Notes: generated by a model not told the origin, from the sequence alone. A stretch of 64,000 nt of DNA from Pseudoxanthomonas sp. J35 (GCF_000513995.1 NZ_AZVB01000023.1:139-64138); one strand, 5' to 3'; shown: positions 45,393 through 54,329, numbered from the stretch's first letter. Made by a program: numbers and translations.

Positions 45393-45687
45393 AAGAAGCA
45401 ACCGCACAGCCCCTCCCGCAGGGAGAGTGGCGAGAACGAACGAAGTCACGACCCGAACGCGCCCGAAGACGCGGTAGCGTGGGGGTAGCCAAAAGCGTCT
45501 CGCTGGGTGATGCGGTTGGGAAGCTGGCGCGTGGCGACGCGCCGGGCGTCACCAGCGCCCTGGCGCATTCCCGGCGCGGACGCGGAACCGCGCGATGCGC
45601 CATACCCGCGCGCTGCCGCGGCTCCGTCCGGAGCCCGCCACGCGAACGCCGTTGCCGTTGCGTTTGCTGTTACGGCCGCCCCCCAGT

Positions 45688-45718
45688 CCCCGGATGCGCT
45701 TCGCTTATCCGGGCTACA
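45688..45718 (+). repeat. Short palindromic repeat (CCCGGAT...ATCCGGG)
   Basis: CCCGGAT (45689-45695) and ATCCGGG (45707-45713) flank GCGCTTCGCTT and end in CTACA. It resembles the dispersed GGATAAGCGAAGCGCATCC palindromes common in proteobacterial intergenic DNA. Confidence 0.55.
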
Positions 45719-45755
45719 GACGCGGGCCTCTCTCCCGATGAGAGAGCGACACGGC

Positions 45756-46700
45756 TCAGCCGAGCAGGTGCTCCAGCACCGCCATGCGCACGGCCACGCC
45801 GTTGGCGACCTGGCGCAGTACCCACGACTGCGGGCCGTCGGCGACCTCGTCGGTGATTTCCACGCCGCGGTTGATCGGGCCCGGATGCAGCACCGCCGCA
45901 TCGCGCGCCGCGCGCGCCAGGCGCTGCGCGGTGAGGCCGTAGCGCGCGTGGTAGTCCTCCAGCGACGGCACCAGGCCCTCTTCCATCCGCTCGCGCTGCA
46001 GGCGCAGCATCATCACCGCGTCCACGCCCTCCAGCATCGCGTCGAAATCGTCGCCGACCACGCAGCCGGCGGTGGTCTCCGCGTCCGGCAGCAGCGAGGC
46101 CGGCCCGCAGACCCGGATCTCGCCCGCGCCCAGCGCGCGCAGCGCATGCAGGTCGGAACGCGCCACCCGCGAATGCTTGACGTCGCCCACGATCAGGATC
46201 TTCAGCTTCGAGAAATCGCTGCCCTTGGCCTGGCGCAGCGTCAGCATGTCGAGCAGGCCCTGGGTCGGGTGCGCGTTGCGGCCGTCGCCGGCGTTGACCA
46301 GCGCCGTGCCCTCGCCGGCCGCGTTGGCCAGCGCCTGCACCGCCCCGTCGCCCGGATGGCGCACGATGAAGCCGCGCACCCCCATCGCCTCCAGGTTCTT
46401 CAGCGTGTCGCGCGCGGTCTCGCCCTTGCGCGTGGACGAGGTCGATGCGTCGAAGTTGAGCACGTCCGCGCCCAGCCGTTGCGCGGCCAGCTGGAACGAG
46501 CTGCGGGTGCGCGTGGAAGGCTCGAAGAACAGCGTGCACACCGCCGTGCCGGCAAGCACCGCGCGCTTGCCGACGCGGCCGACCGCCGCGTCGCGGATCT
46601 GCCCGGCGCGGTCGAGCAGCTGCAGCATGGTGGCGGGCGGCATGCCCTCGAGGGTCAGCAGGTGTCGCAGGCGGCCGTTCGGATCGATCTGGGGCGTCAT
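45756..46700 (-). CDS. pyrB: Aspartate carbamoyltransferase catalytic subunit
   Basis: The protein has 314 residues. It condenses carbamoyl phosphate with aspartate in pyrimidine synthesis. The carbamoyl-phosphate loop FFEPSTRTRSSFQ, the SSTRKGE loop, RHPGDG, NAGDGRNAHPTQGLLDM and HPGPINRGVEI are intact. I use the ATG at 46700 (MTPQIDPNGRL). There is no pyrI or pyrC-like partner beside it. The upstream genes ruvX and yqgE are on the same strand (41 bp gap), the common yqgE-ruvX-pyrB order of gammaproteobacteria, and are likely one operon. Confidence 0.95.
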   Translation of the reverse strand: MTPQIDPNGRLRHLLTLEGMPPATMLQLLDRAGQIRDAAVGRVGKRAVLAGTAVCTLFFEPSTRTRSSFQLAAQRLGADVLNFDASTSSTRKGETARDTLKNLEAMGVRGFIVRHPGDGAVQALANAAGEGTALVNAGDGRNAHPTQGLLDMLTLRQAKGSDFSKLKILIVGDVKHSRVARSDLHALRALGAGEIRVCGPASLLPDAETTAGCVVGDDFDAMLEGVDAVMMLRLQRERMEEGLVPSLEDYHARYGLTAQRLARAARDAAVLHPGPINRGVEITDEVADGPQSWVLRQVANGVAVRMAVLEHLLG

Positions 46701-46741
46701 GGCGTCGGTGGCAGGTGCTGGGAATGGGAGATGGATGCGGC

Positions 46742-47215
46742 TCACACCGGCGTGGCGTCGCCGGGCGACTCCAGCCAGCGCTCGATGATCACCGCCGCGG
46801 CGGCGGCATCGAGCGCGGCGGCATCGCGGCGGCGGCGGTTGCCGGCGGCACGGTCGCGGGCGAAGCGGTGCGCCGCCTCGACCGAGCTGGAACGTTCGTC
46901 GACCATCACCACCGGCAGCCGGTAGCGGGTCTTGAGCTGGTTGGCGAAGGCGCGGGCGCGGCGGCGCGCCGGCTGGTCGGCGCCGTCGAGGGTCATCGGG
47001 TCGCCGACCACCAGGCCGCGCGGACGCCACTCCGCATGCAGGCGGTCGACCGCGGCCCAGTCGGTGCCGTTCTCGCGCACGTCGACCACCGCCACCGCCC
47101 GCGCCCCGCCCAGCGCGCTGCCGACGGCCACGCCGATGCGGCGCGAACCGACGTCGAAGCCGAGCACGATCGCGTCGGCCGCGAGCAGGGCCTCGTTCGC
47201 GGGGGCCTCAGGCAT
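46742..47215 (-). CDS. ruvX: Holliday junction resolvase-like protein RuvX/YqgF
   Basis: A 157-residue RNase H-fold nuclease. The first strand carries the catalytic Asp in [16 protein letters not shown]. Later motifs are [11 protein letters not shown], the VMVDERSSS Glu region, and [18 protein letters not shown] with the C-terminal Asp. The family processes the 5' end of pre-16S rRNA and is essential in E. coli. It overlaps the yqgE stop by 8 bp, a strong sign of coupling. The central DERSSSVEA is typical; the run of arginines (NRRRRDAAA) after it is a local peculiarity. Confidence 0.92.
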   Translation of the reverse strand: MPEAPANEALLAADAIVLGFDVGSRRIGVAVGSALGGARAVAVVDVRENGTDWAAVDRLHAEWRPRGLVVGDPMTLDGADQPARRRARAFANQLKTRYRLPVVMVDERSSSVEAAHRFARDRAAGNRRRRDAAALDAAAAAVIIERWLESPGDATPV

Positions 47216-47774
47216 GCCCGCTGTAATCGGCCAGGCGGAACAGGTCGACGCCGATGCGCCCGGCCGCGGTCTGCCAGCGGCGCTCCAGCGGCAGGTCGAA
47301 CAGCAGCTCGGCGTCCATCGGCGCGGTCAGCCAGGTGTTCTCGCCCAACTCGTATTCGAGCTGGCCGGCGCCCCAGCCGGCGCAGCCCAGCGCCACCAGC
47401 GCGCGCGGCGGCCCCTCGCCGGCGGCCATCGCCTCGAGGATGTCGCGCGAGGTGGTCAGGTACAGGCCGTCGGCCACCTGCAGGCTGGAATCCCAGGCGC
47501 GGTCGCCGTCGTGCAGGACGAAGCCGCGTTCCTGGTGGACCGGCCCGCCGTGCAGCACCGGGCGCGCGCACAGTTCCTCGTCGTCGCTGCCGATGCCCAT
47601 CTGCGACAGCACCTGGCCGAGGGTGTACTCGGAGGCGCGGTTGACCACCACGCCCATGGCACCCTGTTCGTCGTGCTGGCAGATCAGCGCCACGCTGCGC
47701 GCGAAGTTGGGATCGGCCAGCGCCGGCAGTGCGATCAGCAGCTGGTTGGCCAGGTTGTCGTTCGCCACGGACAT
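47208..47774 (-). CDS. YqgE/AlgH family protein
   Basis: A 188-residue member of UPF0301 (YqgE; AlgH in Pseudomonas). Characteristic blocks: [52 protein letters not shown], and [15 protein letters not shown] near the end. The fold is a compact alpha/beta domain without known catalytic residues, and the molecular role is unclear. It begins the yqgE-ruvX-pyrB run, and the divergent tag gene starts 77 bp away. Confidence 0.92.
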   Translation of the reverse strand: MSVANDNLANQLLIALPALADPNFARSVALICQHDEQGAMGVVVNRASEYTLGQVLSQMGIGSDDEELCARPVLHGGPVHQERGFVLHDGDRAWDSSLQVADGLYLTTSRDILEAMAAGEGPPRALVALGCAGWGAGQLEYELGENTWLTAPMDAELLFDLPLERRWQTAAGRIGVDLFRLADYSGHA

Positions 47775-47851
47775 GCGCGCATTCTAGCGCCCATGCGGAG
47801 GCGGCGGCCGGCTGCCGCATAATCGGGCAGCCCACCACCACGCCTCGCCAC

Positions 47852-48394
47852 ATGTCCGGCTACTGCGACTTCGCCCCGGGCCACCCGCTGCACGGCCCCT
47901 ACCACGACCACGAGTACGGCTTCCCGGAGCGCGACGAGCCCGTCCTGTTCGAGCGCCTGCTGCTGGAGATCAACCAGGCCGGGCTGAGCTGGGAAACCAT
48001 GCTGAAGAAGCGCGAGGGCTTCCGCCGCGCCTACGACGGCTTCGACGTGGACCGGGTCGCCGCCTACGGCGAGGCCGACCGCCAGCGCCTGCTGGCCGAT
48101 CCGGGGATCATCCGCAACCGCCTGAAGATCGAGGCGGCGATCCACAACGCCCAGGTGGTCCGGCGCCTGCGCGACAGCCACGGCGGCTTCGCCGCCTGGC
48201 TGGACGCCCACCACCCGCTGGACAAGCCCGGCTGGGTGAAGCTGTTCCGCCGCACCTTCCGCTTCACCGGCGGCGAGATCACCGGCGAGTTCCTGATGAG
48301 CCTGGGCTACCTGCCCGGCGCGCACCGCGCCGACTGCCCGGTGCAGGCGCGGATCGCCCCGCTGGCGCCGCCGTGGATGGCGGCGGCCGGCTGA
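47852..48394 (+). CDS. tag: DNA-3-methyladenine glycosylase I
   Basis: A 180-residue base-excision repair enzyme that removes 3-methyladenine. The zinc snap that ties the N- and C-termini is visible: Cys5 (SGYCDF) and a His in YHDHEYG at one end, and HRADCP (His, Cys) at the other. The substrate pocket segment FERLLLEINQAGLSWETMLKKR contains the catalytic-pocket Glu and Trp. The helix-hairpin-helix part follows (LLADPGIIRNRLKI). It is preceded by 77 bp shared with yqgE and convergent with the YitT gene. Confidence 0.94.
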   Translation: MSGYCDFAPGHPLHGPYHDHEYGFPERDEPVLFERLLLEINQAGLSWETMLKKREGFRRAYDGFDVDRVAAYGEADRQRLLADPGIIRNRLKIEAAIHNAQVVRRLRDSHGGFAAWLDAHHPLDKPGWVKLFRRTFRFTGGEITGEFLMSLGYLPGAHRADCPVQARIAPLAPPWMAAAG

Positions 48395-48411
48395 AGCGCC
48401 GGCACCGGCGG

Positions 48412-49128
48412 TCACACGCCCATGTAGCGGTGCGGCCGGTGGTTGAACATCAGCACCAGGCTCAGCAGCACCGCGCCGACCGCCGAGTACAGCACCTTCG
48501 ACGGCGGCAGCACGAAGAAGGCCGCGGTCATCAGCAGCGCGTCAAAGGCCAGCTGGACCTTGCCGGCGCTGATCCCGTGGTCGCGCTGCAGGTACACCGC
48601 CAGGATGCCGACGCCGCCGAGACTGGCGCGGTGGCGGATGAAGAACAGCACGCCGAGCCCGCACAGCGCCCCGCCGACCACCGCCGAGTACAGCGTCGAC
48701 ATGTAGGCGTAGCCGGCCCAGCGCGGCAGCAGGTCGGTGAGCAGGCCGCAGGCGCCTACCGCGACGAAGGTCTTGAGGGTGAACTCCCAGCCCATCCGCC
48801 GCACCGCGATCCAGTAGAACGGCAGGTTCACCAGCACGAACACCAGGCCGAAGTTCCAGCCCAACGCGTAGTGCAGCAGGAACGAGACCCCGGCCATGCC
48901 GCCGATCATCAGCCCGCCCTGGGCGAACACGGCCAGGCCCAGCGAGGCCACCAGGGTCGCCAGCAGCATGCCCTGCACGTCCTCGGCCACCGAATGGTGG
49001 AAGGCGCGGTCGTCCGCCCGGGTCCCGGCCGAGTCGGGTGGCGGGGTCAGGGGGCCGGAAGTGACGACGGTGCCGTCCGCGGGCAGGGGTTCCTGCCCGG
49101 GCCGGAGGTCCGGATCGGTGGCGTTCAC
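48412..49128 (-). CDS. YitT family (DUF161) membrane protein
   Basis: A 238-residue inner-membrane protein with about five to six helices (GMLLATLVASLGLAVFAQG, GMAGVSFLLHYALGWNFGLV, and others) and the internal-repeat GGxxGVS-type loops of YitT proteins. The C-terminal cytoplasmic DUF2179 domain found in Bacillus members is absent, so it is the short form. About 50 hydrophilic residues precede the first helix. I take the GTG at 49128 (VNATDPDLRPG) as the start; this is uncertain. Substrate unknown; some relatives are proposed anion or drug transporters. Confidence 0.8.
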   Translation of the reverse strand: MNATDPDLRPGQEPLPADGTVVTSGPLTPPPDSAGTRADDRAFHHSVAEDVQGMLLATLVASLGLAVFAQGGLMIGGMAGVSFLLHYALGWNFGLVFVLVNLPFYWIAVRRMGWEFTLKTFVAVGACGLLTDLLPRWAGYAYMSTLYSAVVGGALCGLGVLFFIRHRASLGGVGILAVYLQRDHGISAGKVQLAFDALLMTAAFFVLPPSKVLYSAVGAVLLSLVLMFNHRPHRYMGV

Positions 49129-49197
49129 GTGGGGGGCCGCGGGTGGGGGGCGCGATTCTAGCCTGAGCCGCGCCCGGGTAACGTCGCCAGGAAACGA

Positions 49198-49221
49198 CGA
49201 GGCCGCCCGGAGGCGGCCTCG
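49198..49221 (-). terminator. Terminator after pilU
   Basis: CGAGGCCGCC, CGGA, GGCGGCCTCG: a 10-bp perfect stem with a 4-nt loop, followed on the minus strand by TCGTTTCC. It is 35 bp past the pilU stop. Confidence 0.75.
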
Positions 49222-49256
49222 CTGTGCGCCGGAAGGACCCGGCCGGCAGCGGCGCC

Positions 49257-50387
49257 TCAGCGCGCCTCGGCGATCTCCACCCCGTCCAGGCCCTGGGCCA
49301 GGGTGCGGGCGTCGCCGCCCTGGGACAGCTTGATGCGCAGGCGCACCTCGTTCTGCGAGTCGGCGTAGCGCAGCGCGTCCTCGTAGGAGATCTCGCCGGC
49401 CTGGTACAGCTCGAACAGGCTCTGGTCGAAGGTCTTCATGCCCAGGTTGGTCGACTCCTTCATGACCTCCTTGAGCTTGTGGATCTCGCCCTCGCGGATG
49501 TAGTCCTGCACCAGCGGGGTGCCGAGCAGGATCTCCATGGCCACGCGGCGGCCCTTGCCGTCCGGGGTCGGCACCAGCTGCTGGGCGACCACGCCCTTGA
49601 GGTTCAGCGACAGGTCCATCAGCAGCTGGCCGCGCCGGTCCTCGGGGAAGAAGTTGATGATGCGGTCCATCGCCTGGTTGGCGTTGTTCGCATGCAGGGT
49701 GCACAGCACCAGGTGGCCGGTCTCGGCGAAGGCGATGGCATGGTCCATGCCCTCGCGGGTACGCACCTCGCCGATCATGATCACGTCCGGGGCCTGGCGC
49801 AGGGTGTTCTTCAGCGCCGCCTCCCAGCTCTCGGTGTCGATGCCGACCTCGCGCTGGGTGACGATGCAGCCCTCGTGCTTGTGCACGAACTCGATCGGGT
49901 CCTCGATGGTGATGATGTGGCCGGTCGAGTTCTGGTTGCGGTAGCCGATCATCGCCGCCAGCGAGGTGGATTTACCCGTGCCGGTGGCGCCGACGAAGAT
50001 GATGATGCCGCGCTTGGTCATCGCCAGCGTCTTGATGATCGGCGGCAGGTTCAGCTCCTCGACGGTCGGGATCTTGGTCTCGATCCGGCGCAGCACCATG
50101 CCCACCTGGTTGCGCTGGTAGAAGCACGACACGCGGAAGCGGCCCACGCCGGCCACGCCGATGGCGAAGTTGCACTCGTGGGTCTTCTCGAATTCCTCGC
50201 GCTGCTGGGGCGTCATCACGTTGAGCACCAGGTCGCGGCTCTGCTGCGGGGTGAGCGGCGTCTGCGTGATCGGCGTGATCTTGCCGTGGACCTTCATCGC
50301 CGGCGGCATGCCCGCGGTGATGAACAGGTCCGACGCCTTCTGGTGCGCCATCAGCTTGAGGAACGAGGTGAAGTCGATGGTGCTCAT
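49257..50387 (-). CDS. pilU: Type IV pilus retraction ATPase PilU
   Basis: A 376-residue secretion-type ATPase that works with PilT in pilus retraction. The Walker A is GATGTGKSTSLAAM, the Asp box is IEDPIEFVHKHE, Walker B is APDVIMIGEVRTREGMD and the His box is HLVLCTLHANN. Compared with PilT it has the GATGTGKS variant and the longer C-terminal tail (SQGGDARTLAQGLDG) typical of PilU. I start at the ATG at 50387, the longer frame lying in repeated DNA. The adjacent pilT lies 143 bp upstream. Confidence 0.95.
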   Translation of the reverse strand: MSTIDFTSFLKLMAHQKASDLFITAGMPPAMKVHGKITPITQTPLTPQQSRDLVLNVMTPQQREEFEKTHECNFAIGVAGVGRFRVSCFYQRNQVGMVLRRIETKIPTVEELNLPPIIKTLAMTKRGIIIFVGATGTGKSTSLAAMIGYRNQNSTGHIITIEDPIEFVHKHEGCIVTQREVGIDTESWEAALKNTLRQAPDVIMIGEVRTREGMDHAIAFAETGHLVLCTLHANNANQAMDRIINFFPEDRRGQLLMDLSLNLKGVVAQQLVPTPDGKGRRVAMEILLGTPLVQDYIREGEIHKLKEVMKESTNLGMKTFDQSLFELYQAGEISYEDALRYADSQNEVRLRIKLSQGGDARTLAQGLDGVEIAEAR

Positions 50388-50405
50388 TGGGGCTCCTGCG
50401 GAGCG

Positions 50406-50518
50406 GTGATTCGTGATCGGTGATTGGTGATTCGAGGAAGCAAACCGCCTTTCCAGCTCACCCATCCACGCCCACGATCACGGCTTTTACGAATCACGAA
50501 TGACCAATCACCAATCAC
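50406..50518. repeat. Imperfect 29-bp inverted repeat of TGATTCG/TGATTGG units
   Basis: GTGATTCGTGATCGGTGATT... (50406-50434) is matched by its reverse complement at 50489-50518, 25 of 29 positions pairing, with about 54 bp between. Each arm is itself made of about four near-copies of a 7-8 bp unit. It fills the pilT-pilU gap and could fold into one long stem in the transcript. Confidence 0.8.
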
Positions 50519-50530
50519 ACGCCTTTTCGA

Positions 50531-51568
50531 TCACTCGAAAAGGCGCTTGTCCTTGGCGTATTCCTTCGCCTGCTGGCGGGTGACCAGGCCGCGCTTGACC
50601 AGGTCCTGCAGGTGCTGGTCGAGTGTCATCATGCCGTACTGCTGGCCGGTCTGGATCGCAGAGTACATCTGCGCGACCTTGTCCTCGCGGATCAGGTTGC
50701 GGATGGCCGGGGTGCCGACCATGATCTCCCAGGCCGCGGTACGGCCGCCGCCGACCTTCTTCAGCAGCGCCTGCGAGATCACCGCGCGCAGCGATTCGGA
50801 CAGCATCGAGCGGACCATCGGCTTCTCGCCGGCCGGGAACACGTCAATGATGCGGTCGATGGTCTTGGCCGCCGAGCTGGTGTGCAGGGTGCCGAACACC
50901 AGGTGGCCGGTCTCCGCGGCGGTCAGCGCCAGGCGGATGGTCTCCAGGTCGCGCATTTCGCCGACCAGGATGTAGTCGGGGTCCTCGCGCAGCGCCGAGC
51001 GCAGGGCCTCGTTGAAGCCGTGGGTGTCGCGGTGCACCTCGCGCTGGTTGATCAGGCACTTCTGCGAGGTGTGCACGAACTCGATCGGGTCCTCGACGGT
51101 GAGGATGTGCCCGTACTCGTTCTTGTTGATGTGGTCGATCATCGCCGCCAGCGTGGTCGACTTGCCCGAGCCGGTCGGGCCGGTGACCAGGATCAGGCCC
51201 TGCGGCTGGTTGATCAGCTCGCGGAAGATCGGCGGGCAGCCCAGGTCCTCCAGGGTCAGCACGTCCGAGGGAATGGTACGGAACACCGCGCCGGCGCCGC
51301 GGTTCTGGTTGAACGCGTTGACGCGGAAGCGGGCCAGCGACGGGATCTCGAACGAGAAGTCGACCTCGAGGAACTCCTCGTAGTCGCGCCGCTGCTTGTC
51401 CGACATGATGTCGTAGACCAGCGCATGGACCTGCTTGTGGTCCAGGGCGGGGATGTTGATGCGGCGCACGTCGCCGTCCACGCGGATCATCGGCGGCAGG
51501 CCGGCGGACAGGTGCAAGTCGGAAGCCTTGTTCTTGACCGAGAAGGCCAGCAGTTCGGCGATATCCAT
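50531..51568 (-). CDS. pilT: Type IV pilus retraction ATPase PilT
   Basis: A 345-residue hexameric motor that depolymerises the pilus and so powers twitching. The Walker A is GPTGSGKSTTLAAM, the Asp box VEDPIEFVHTSQ, Walker B DPDYILVGEMRDLET and the His box HLVFGTLHTSSA. The PilT-specific AIRNLIRE motif, needed for retraction, is present (GTPAIRNLIRED), near the C-terminus. The divergent yggS start lies 105 bp away. PilU follows on the same strand after an inverted repeat. Confidence 0.97.
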   Translation of the reverse strand: MDIAELLAFSVKNKASDLHLSAGLPPMIRVDGDVRRINIPALDHKQVHALVYDIMSDKQRRDYEEFLEVDFSFEIPSLARFRVNAFNQNRGAGAVFRTIPSDVLTLEDLGCPPIFRELINQPQGLILVTGPTGSGKSTTLAAMIDHINKNEYGHILTVEDPIEFVHTSQKCLINQREVHRDTHGFNEALRSALREDPDYILVGEMRDLETIRLALTAAETGHLVFGTLHTSSAAKTIDRIIDVFPAGEKPMVRSMLSESLRAVISQALLKKVGGGRTAAWEIMVGTPAIRNLIREDKVAQMYSAIQTGQQYGMMTLDQHLQDLVKRGLVTRQQAKEYAKDKRLFE

Positions 51569-51673
51569 CCAAGATCCCCCAGGTGGCCCGCGTTCTGTGC
51601 GCAGGCTGGAACGTTACATCCCCTGCGGGGCAGTATAGCGCTCCCGCCGCTGCCGCCAATGCCCGGAAAACCG

Positions 51674-52360
51674 ATGTCCGCCGACCGTCTCAGAATCGTG
51701 CTGCAGCGCATCCAGAACGCGGCCGAGGCCTGTGGCCGGCCAGCGCCGGCGCTGCTCGCGGTGTCCAAGACCCAGCCGGCGGAAGCCGTGGCCGCCCTGG
51801 CCGAGGCCGGCCAGCGCGGGTTCGGCGAGAACTACGTGCAGGAGGCCGCGGCCAAGCGCGCCGCGCTGGCGGAGCGCCATCCCGGCCTGGCCTGGCACCT
51901 GATCGGCCACCTGCAGTCGAACAAGGCCGCGCTGGCCGCGCAGACCTTCGACTGGGTGCACAGCGTCGACCGACCCAGCGTCGTCACCGCCCTCGCCCGC
52001 CACCGCGACCCGGCGCGCGGTCCGCTGAACGTGCTGGTGCAGGTGAACGTCGAGGCCGAGCCGGGCAAGTCCGGCTGCGCCCCGGACGACCTGCCGGCCC
52101 TGGCCGCGCAGGTGGCGTCCGAGCCCCAGCTGGCGCTGCGCGGTCTGATGTCGATCCCGGTGCCGCACGAGGACCCGGAACTGCGACGCCCGGCGTTCCG
52201 GCGCATGCGCACCCTGTTCGAGCAGCTGGCCACGGAGCATCCGCGCGTGGACACCCTGTCGATGGGGATGAGCGATGACTTCGCGATCGCCATCGAGGAA
52301 GGCTCGACCCTGGTCCGGATCGGCACCGCCCTGTTCGGCCCGCGGCCGCCGAAGCCGTAG
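51674..52360 (+). CDS. Pyridoxal-phosphate homeostasis protein YggS/PLPBP
   Basis: A 228-residue single TIM barrel that binds PLP through Lys32 (LLAVSKTQP). Other signatures: FGENYVQEA, WHLIGHLQSNKA, VHSVDRP, LVQVNVEAEPGKSGC, RGLMSIPVP, and LSMGMSDDFAIAIEEGSTLVRIGTALFG near the end. It buffers PLP and affects amino-acid metabolism and has no known catalytic activity. The ATG at 51674 is preferred over one 15 bp earlier. The gene begins a coupled plus-strand unit with proC 19 bp later, a frequent pairing. Confidence 0.93.
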   Translation: MSADRLRIVLQRIQNAAEACGRPAPALLAVSKTQPAEAVAALAEAGQRGFGENYVQEAAAKRAALAERHPGLAWHLIGHLQSNKAALAAQTFDWVHSVDRPSVVTALARHRDPARGPLNVLVQVNVEAEPGKSGCAPDDLPALAAQVASEPQLALRGLMSIPVPHEDPELRRPAFRRMRTLFEQLATEHPRVDTLSMGMSDDFAIAIEEGSTLVRIGTALFGPRPPKP

Positions 52361-52379
52361 CGCATTCCCTGGAGGACAC

Positions 52380-53219
52380 ATGAATCCACACGCCCCCGCG
52401 GCCGACGCCATCGCCTTCATCGGCGGCGGCAACATGGCCCGCAGCCTCATCGGCGGCCTGCTCCGCCGCGGCGCCGACCCGCGCCGGATCCGCGTCGCCG
52501 AACCGGTGGCCGCGCTGCGCGAGGCCCTGGCCGCCGATTTCGGCGTGCAGGTGTTCGAGCACGGATCGGACGCGGTGCAGGACGCCGGCCTGTGGCTGCT
52601 GGCCGTCAAGCCGCAGATGATGCGCGTGGCCTGCGAACCGCTGGCCGCCGTGGCGCAGTCGCTCCGGCCGCTGGTGGTATCGATCGCCGCCGGCATCCCG
52701 GTGGCCCGGCTGCAGGAATGGCTGGGCGGCGGCCTGCCGGTGGTGCGCTGCATGCCCAATACCCCGGCCCTGCTCGGCGCCGGCGTGACCGGCCTGTTCG
52801 CCGGCGAGGGCGTGGACCAGGCGCAGCGCGCCCGCGCAGAGGAACTCCTTTCCAGCGCCGGCGCGACGGTATGGGTGGACGGCGAAACGCTGGTCGACGC
52901 GGTCACCGCGGTCTCCGGCAGCGGCCCGGCCTACGTGTTCCTGCTGGCCGAGGCGATGGAAGCGGCGGCGGTGGCCGAGGGCCTGCCGCCGGCCGATGCC
53001 CGCACCCTGGTCGTCCACACCCTGCTCGGCGCCGGCCGCATGCTGGCCGAAGCCGGTGACCCGCCAGCCGAGCTGCGCCGCAAGGTCACCTCGCCCGGCG
53101 GCACCACCCAGGCGGCGATCGAAACCTTCCAGGCCGGCGGCTTCGAGGCGCTGGTCGCCCGCGCGGTGCACGCCGCGCGCGAACGGGGCGCCGCGCTGGC
53201 CGCGGCGACCGGCCCATGA
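52380..53219 (+). CDS. proC: Pyrroline-5-carboxylate reductase
   Basis: A 279-residue enzyme for the last step of proline synthesis. The NAD(P)-binding Rossmann loop is IAFIGGGNMARSLIGGLL, followed by LLAVKPQMM and VRCMPNTPALLGAGVTGL. The dimerisation and substrate domain has AVSGSGPAYVFLLAEAM and the KVTSPGGTTQAAIETF signature. The ATG at 52380 follows GGAGG. It overlaps the DUF4426 gene by 4 bp. Confidence 0.96.
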   Translation: MNPHAPAADAIAFIGGGNMARSLIGGLLRRGADPRRIRVAEPVAALREALAADFGVQVFEHGSDAVQDAGLWLLAVKPQMMRVACEPLAAVAQSLRPLVVSIAAGIPVARLQEWLGGGLPVVRCMPNTPALLGAGVTGLFAGEGVDQAQRARAEELLSSAGATVWVDGETLVDAVTAVSGSGPAYVFLLAEAMEAAAVAEGLPPADARTLVVHTLLGAGRMLAEAGDPPAELRRKVTSPGGTTQAAIETFQAGGFEALVARAVHAARERGAALAAATGP

Positions 53220-53683
53220 ACGCGCTGCGCCTGGCCAAGGCCGCCCTGCTCGGCGGCCTCGTACTGGCCGGCTGCGGCGGCCCGGCCCCACAGGCGGCGC
53301 AGTTCGTGCCGCCGGCACCGAGCACCACCGACCTGTCCGGTTCGCTGCGCGCCCGCTACAACCTGCTGCCCACCCTCGCCCTCGGCGAGGCGGTGGCGCG
53401 CGAGTACGGCGTCGAACGCGACGAAGGCACCGCGCTGCTGGTGGTGGCGCTGCGCCGCGTCGGCGCCGATGGCGAGGAAACCAGCGCCGACGCCGGGGTG
53501 TCCGCCGAGGCCGTCGACCTGGGCGGGCGCCGCCAGCAGGTGGCGCTGCGCAAGGTCGCCACCGGCGACTACGTCGACCACGTGGGCACCGTGCGCGTGG
53601 GCCGCCACGACACCATCCGCGTGCAGGTCGCCGTGGTCGCCGACGGCCGCCGCCAGCAGTTCGATTTCCAGCGCAACTTCTGA
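53216..53683 (+). CDS. DUF4426 domain lipoprotein
   Basis: A 155-residue secreted protein with a lipobox (LVLAGC, Cys20), so probably a lipoprotein. The rest is a single beta-rich domain with the pattern of DUF4426 proteins found next to proC and yggS in Pseudomonas and Xanthomonas (YNLLPTLALGEAVAREYGVERD, then a C-terminal VADGRRQQFDFQRNF). Function unknown. It overlaps proC by 4 bp (ATGA), so it is the third gene of that unit. Confidence 0.8.
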   Translation: MNALRLAKAALLGGLVLAGCGGPAPQAAQFVPPAPSTTDLSGSLRARYNLLPTLALGEAVAREYGVERDEGTALLVVALRRVGADGEETSADAGVSAEAVDLGGRRQQVALRKVATGDYVDHVGTVRVGRHDTIRVQVAVVADGRRQQFDFQRNF

Positions 53684-53869
53684 GCGGGGTTGCGTCCGGC
53701 GCCCATGCTGGCTAAGTTCGGCGCGGGAGTGGCCGCCATCCGCACGCCGGAAGCGGCCAGAGAACCAGGGGGGAGACCGCGCGGGCGCCCATGCGCCCCG
53801 GCGCCATTCCGCCCGCGCGTTTCCTTGCAACGGTCAGGCCCGCCGTCCGGGCCCGAAGGGGGACGCGTC

Positions 53870-54286
53870 ATGAACAGACTGCATTGCCTGGCAATCCTTG
53901 CCTTGAGCGTGGCCTTCCCGGCCTCGGCGCAGCAGGGCGCCTGCCCGCCCCTGCCTGCCGGGACCCACCTGCAGTGGCAGGAGAAGGTGCACGACGGCTT
54001 CGTGCTGTGCCGCGCGCTCGATGGCGAACGGCCGGTGCTGAGCCTGATGCTCACGGCCAAGCCCACGGTCAACCTGCTGCGCCGCAACCGCCTTGAAGAA
54101 GGCAGCATCGGCTCGCACGAAGTGCGCTGGTACCAGCCGGAAATGGCGGTCCAGACCGGCGCGCAGCAGCGGATCACCATCGTCGAGCTCGGCAACGACC
54201 GCTACGCGCAGGTCTGGGTCGAGGCATCCAGCGACACCGAGTTGCGCCAGCTGCTCACGCTGGCGCAGTCGATCCCGCTGTACTGA
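53870..54286 (+). CDS. Small secreted protein of unknown function
   Basis: A 138-residue protein with a clear signal peptide (about 1-20, MNRLHCLAILALSVAFPASA, cleaving before QQGAC). Two cysteines in the mature part (ACPPL and FVLCRAL) may form a disulfide. The body is predicted mostly beta strand: WQEKVHDGFVLCRALDG, PVLSLMLTAKP, ITIVELGNDRYAQVWVE. I do not recognise a family. The ATG at 53870 is preceded by AAGGGGG. It is separated from the DUF4426 gene by 186 bp and seems to have its own promoter. Confidence 0.7.
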   Translation: MNRLHCLAILALSVAFPASAQQGACPPLPAGTHLQWQEKVHDGFVLCRALDGERPVLSLMLTAKPTVNLLRRNRLEEGSIGSHEVRWYQPEMAVQTGAQQRITIVELGNDRYAQVWVEASSDTELRQLLTLAQSIPLY

Positions 54287-54299
54287 GCCCACGCGGAAG

Positions 54300-54324
54300 G
54301 CGCGGCCGGGGAGCCCGGCCGCGC
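54300..54324. terminator. Hairpin between convergent genes
   Basis: GCGCGGCCGGG, GAG, CCCGGCCGCGC: a perfect 11-bp stem with a 3-nt loop in the 43-bp convergent gap. There is no T-run. Confidence 0.6.
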
Positions 54325-54329
54325 CGCGT

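Larger units (their letters stand above)
45270..45755. other. Gene-free, repeat-rich convergent spacer
   Basis: These 486 bp between the converging vWA and pyrB genes hold an SMAG-like REP dimer (45317-45392), a stretch with no supported coding frame (45400-45680), and a short palindromic repeat (45688-45718). I see no clear intrinsic terminator, so the REP hairpins may do that job. Confidence 0.6.

Noticed and set aside
45400-45680. Possible small genes in the vWA-pyrB spacer
   Set aside because: Frames overlap on all strands, lack ribosome-binding sites and show no recognisable protein. The DNA looks like degraded or repeated spacer.
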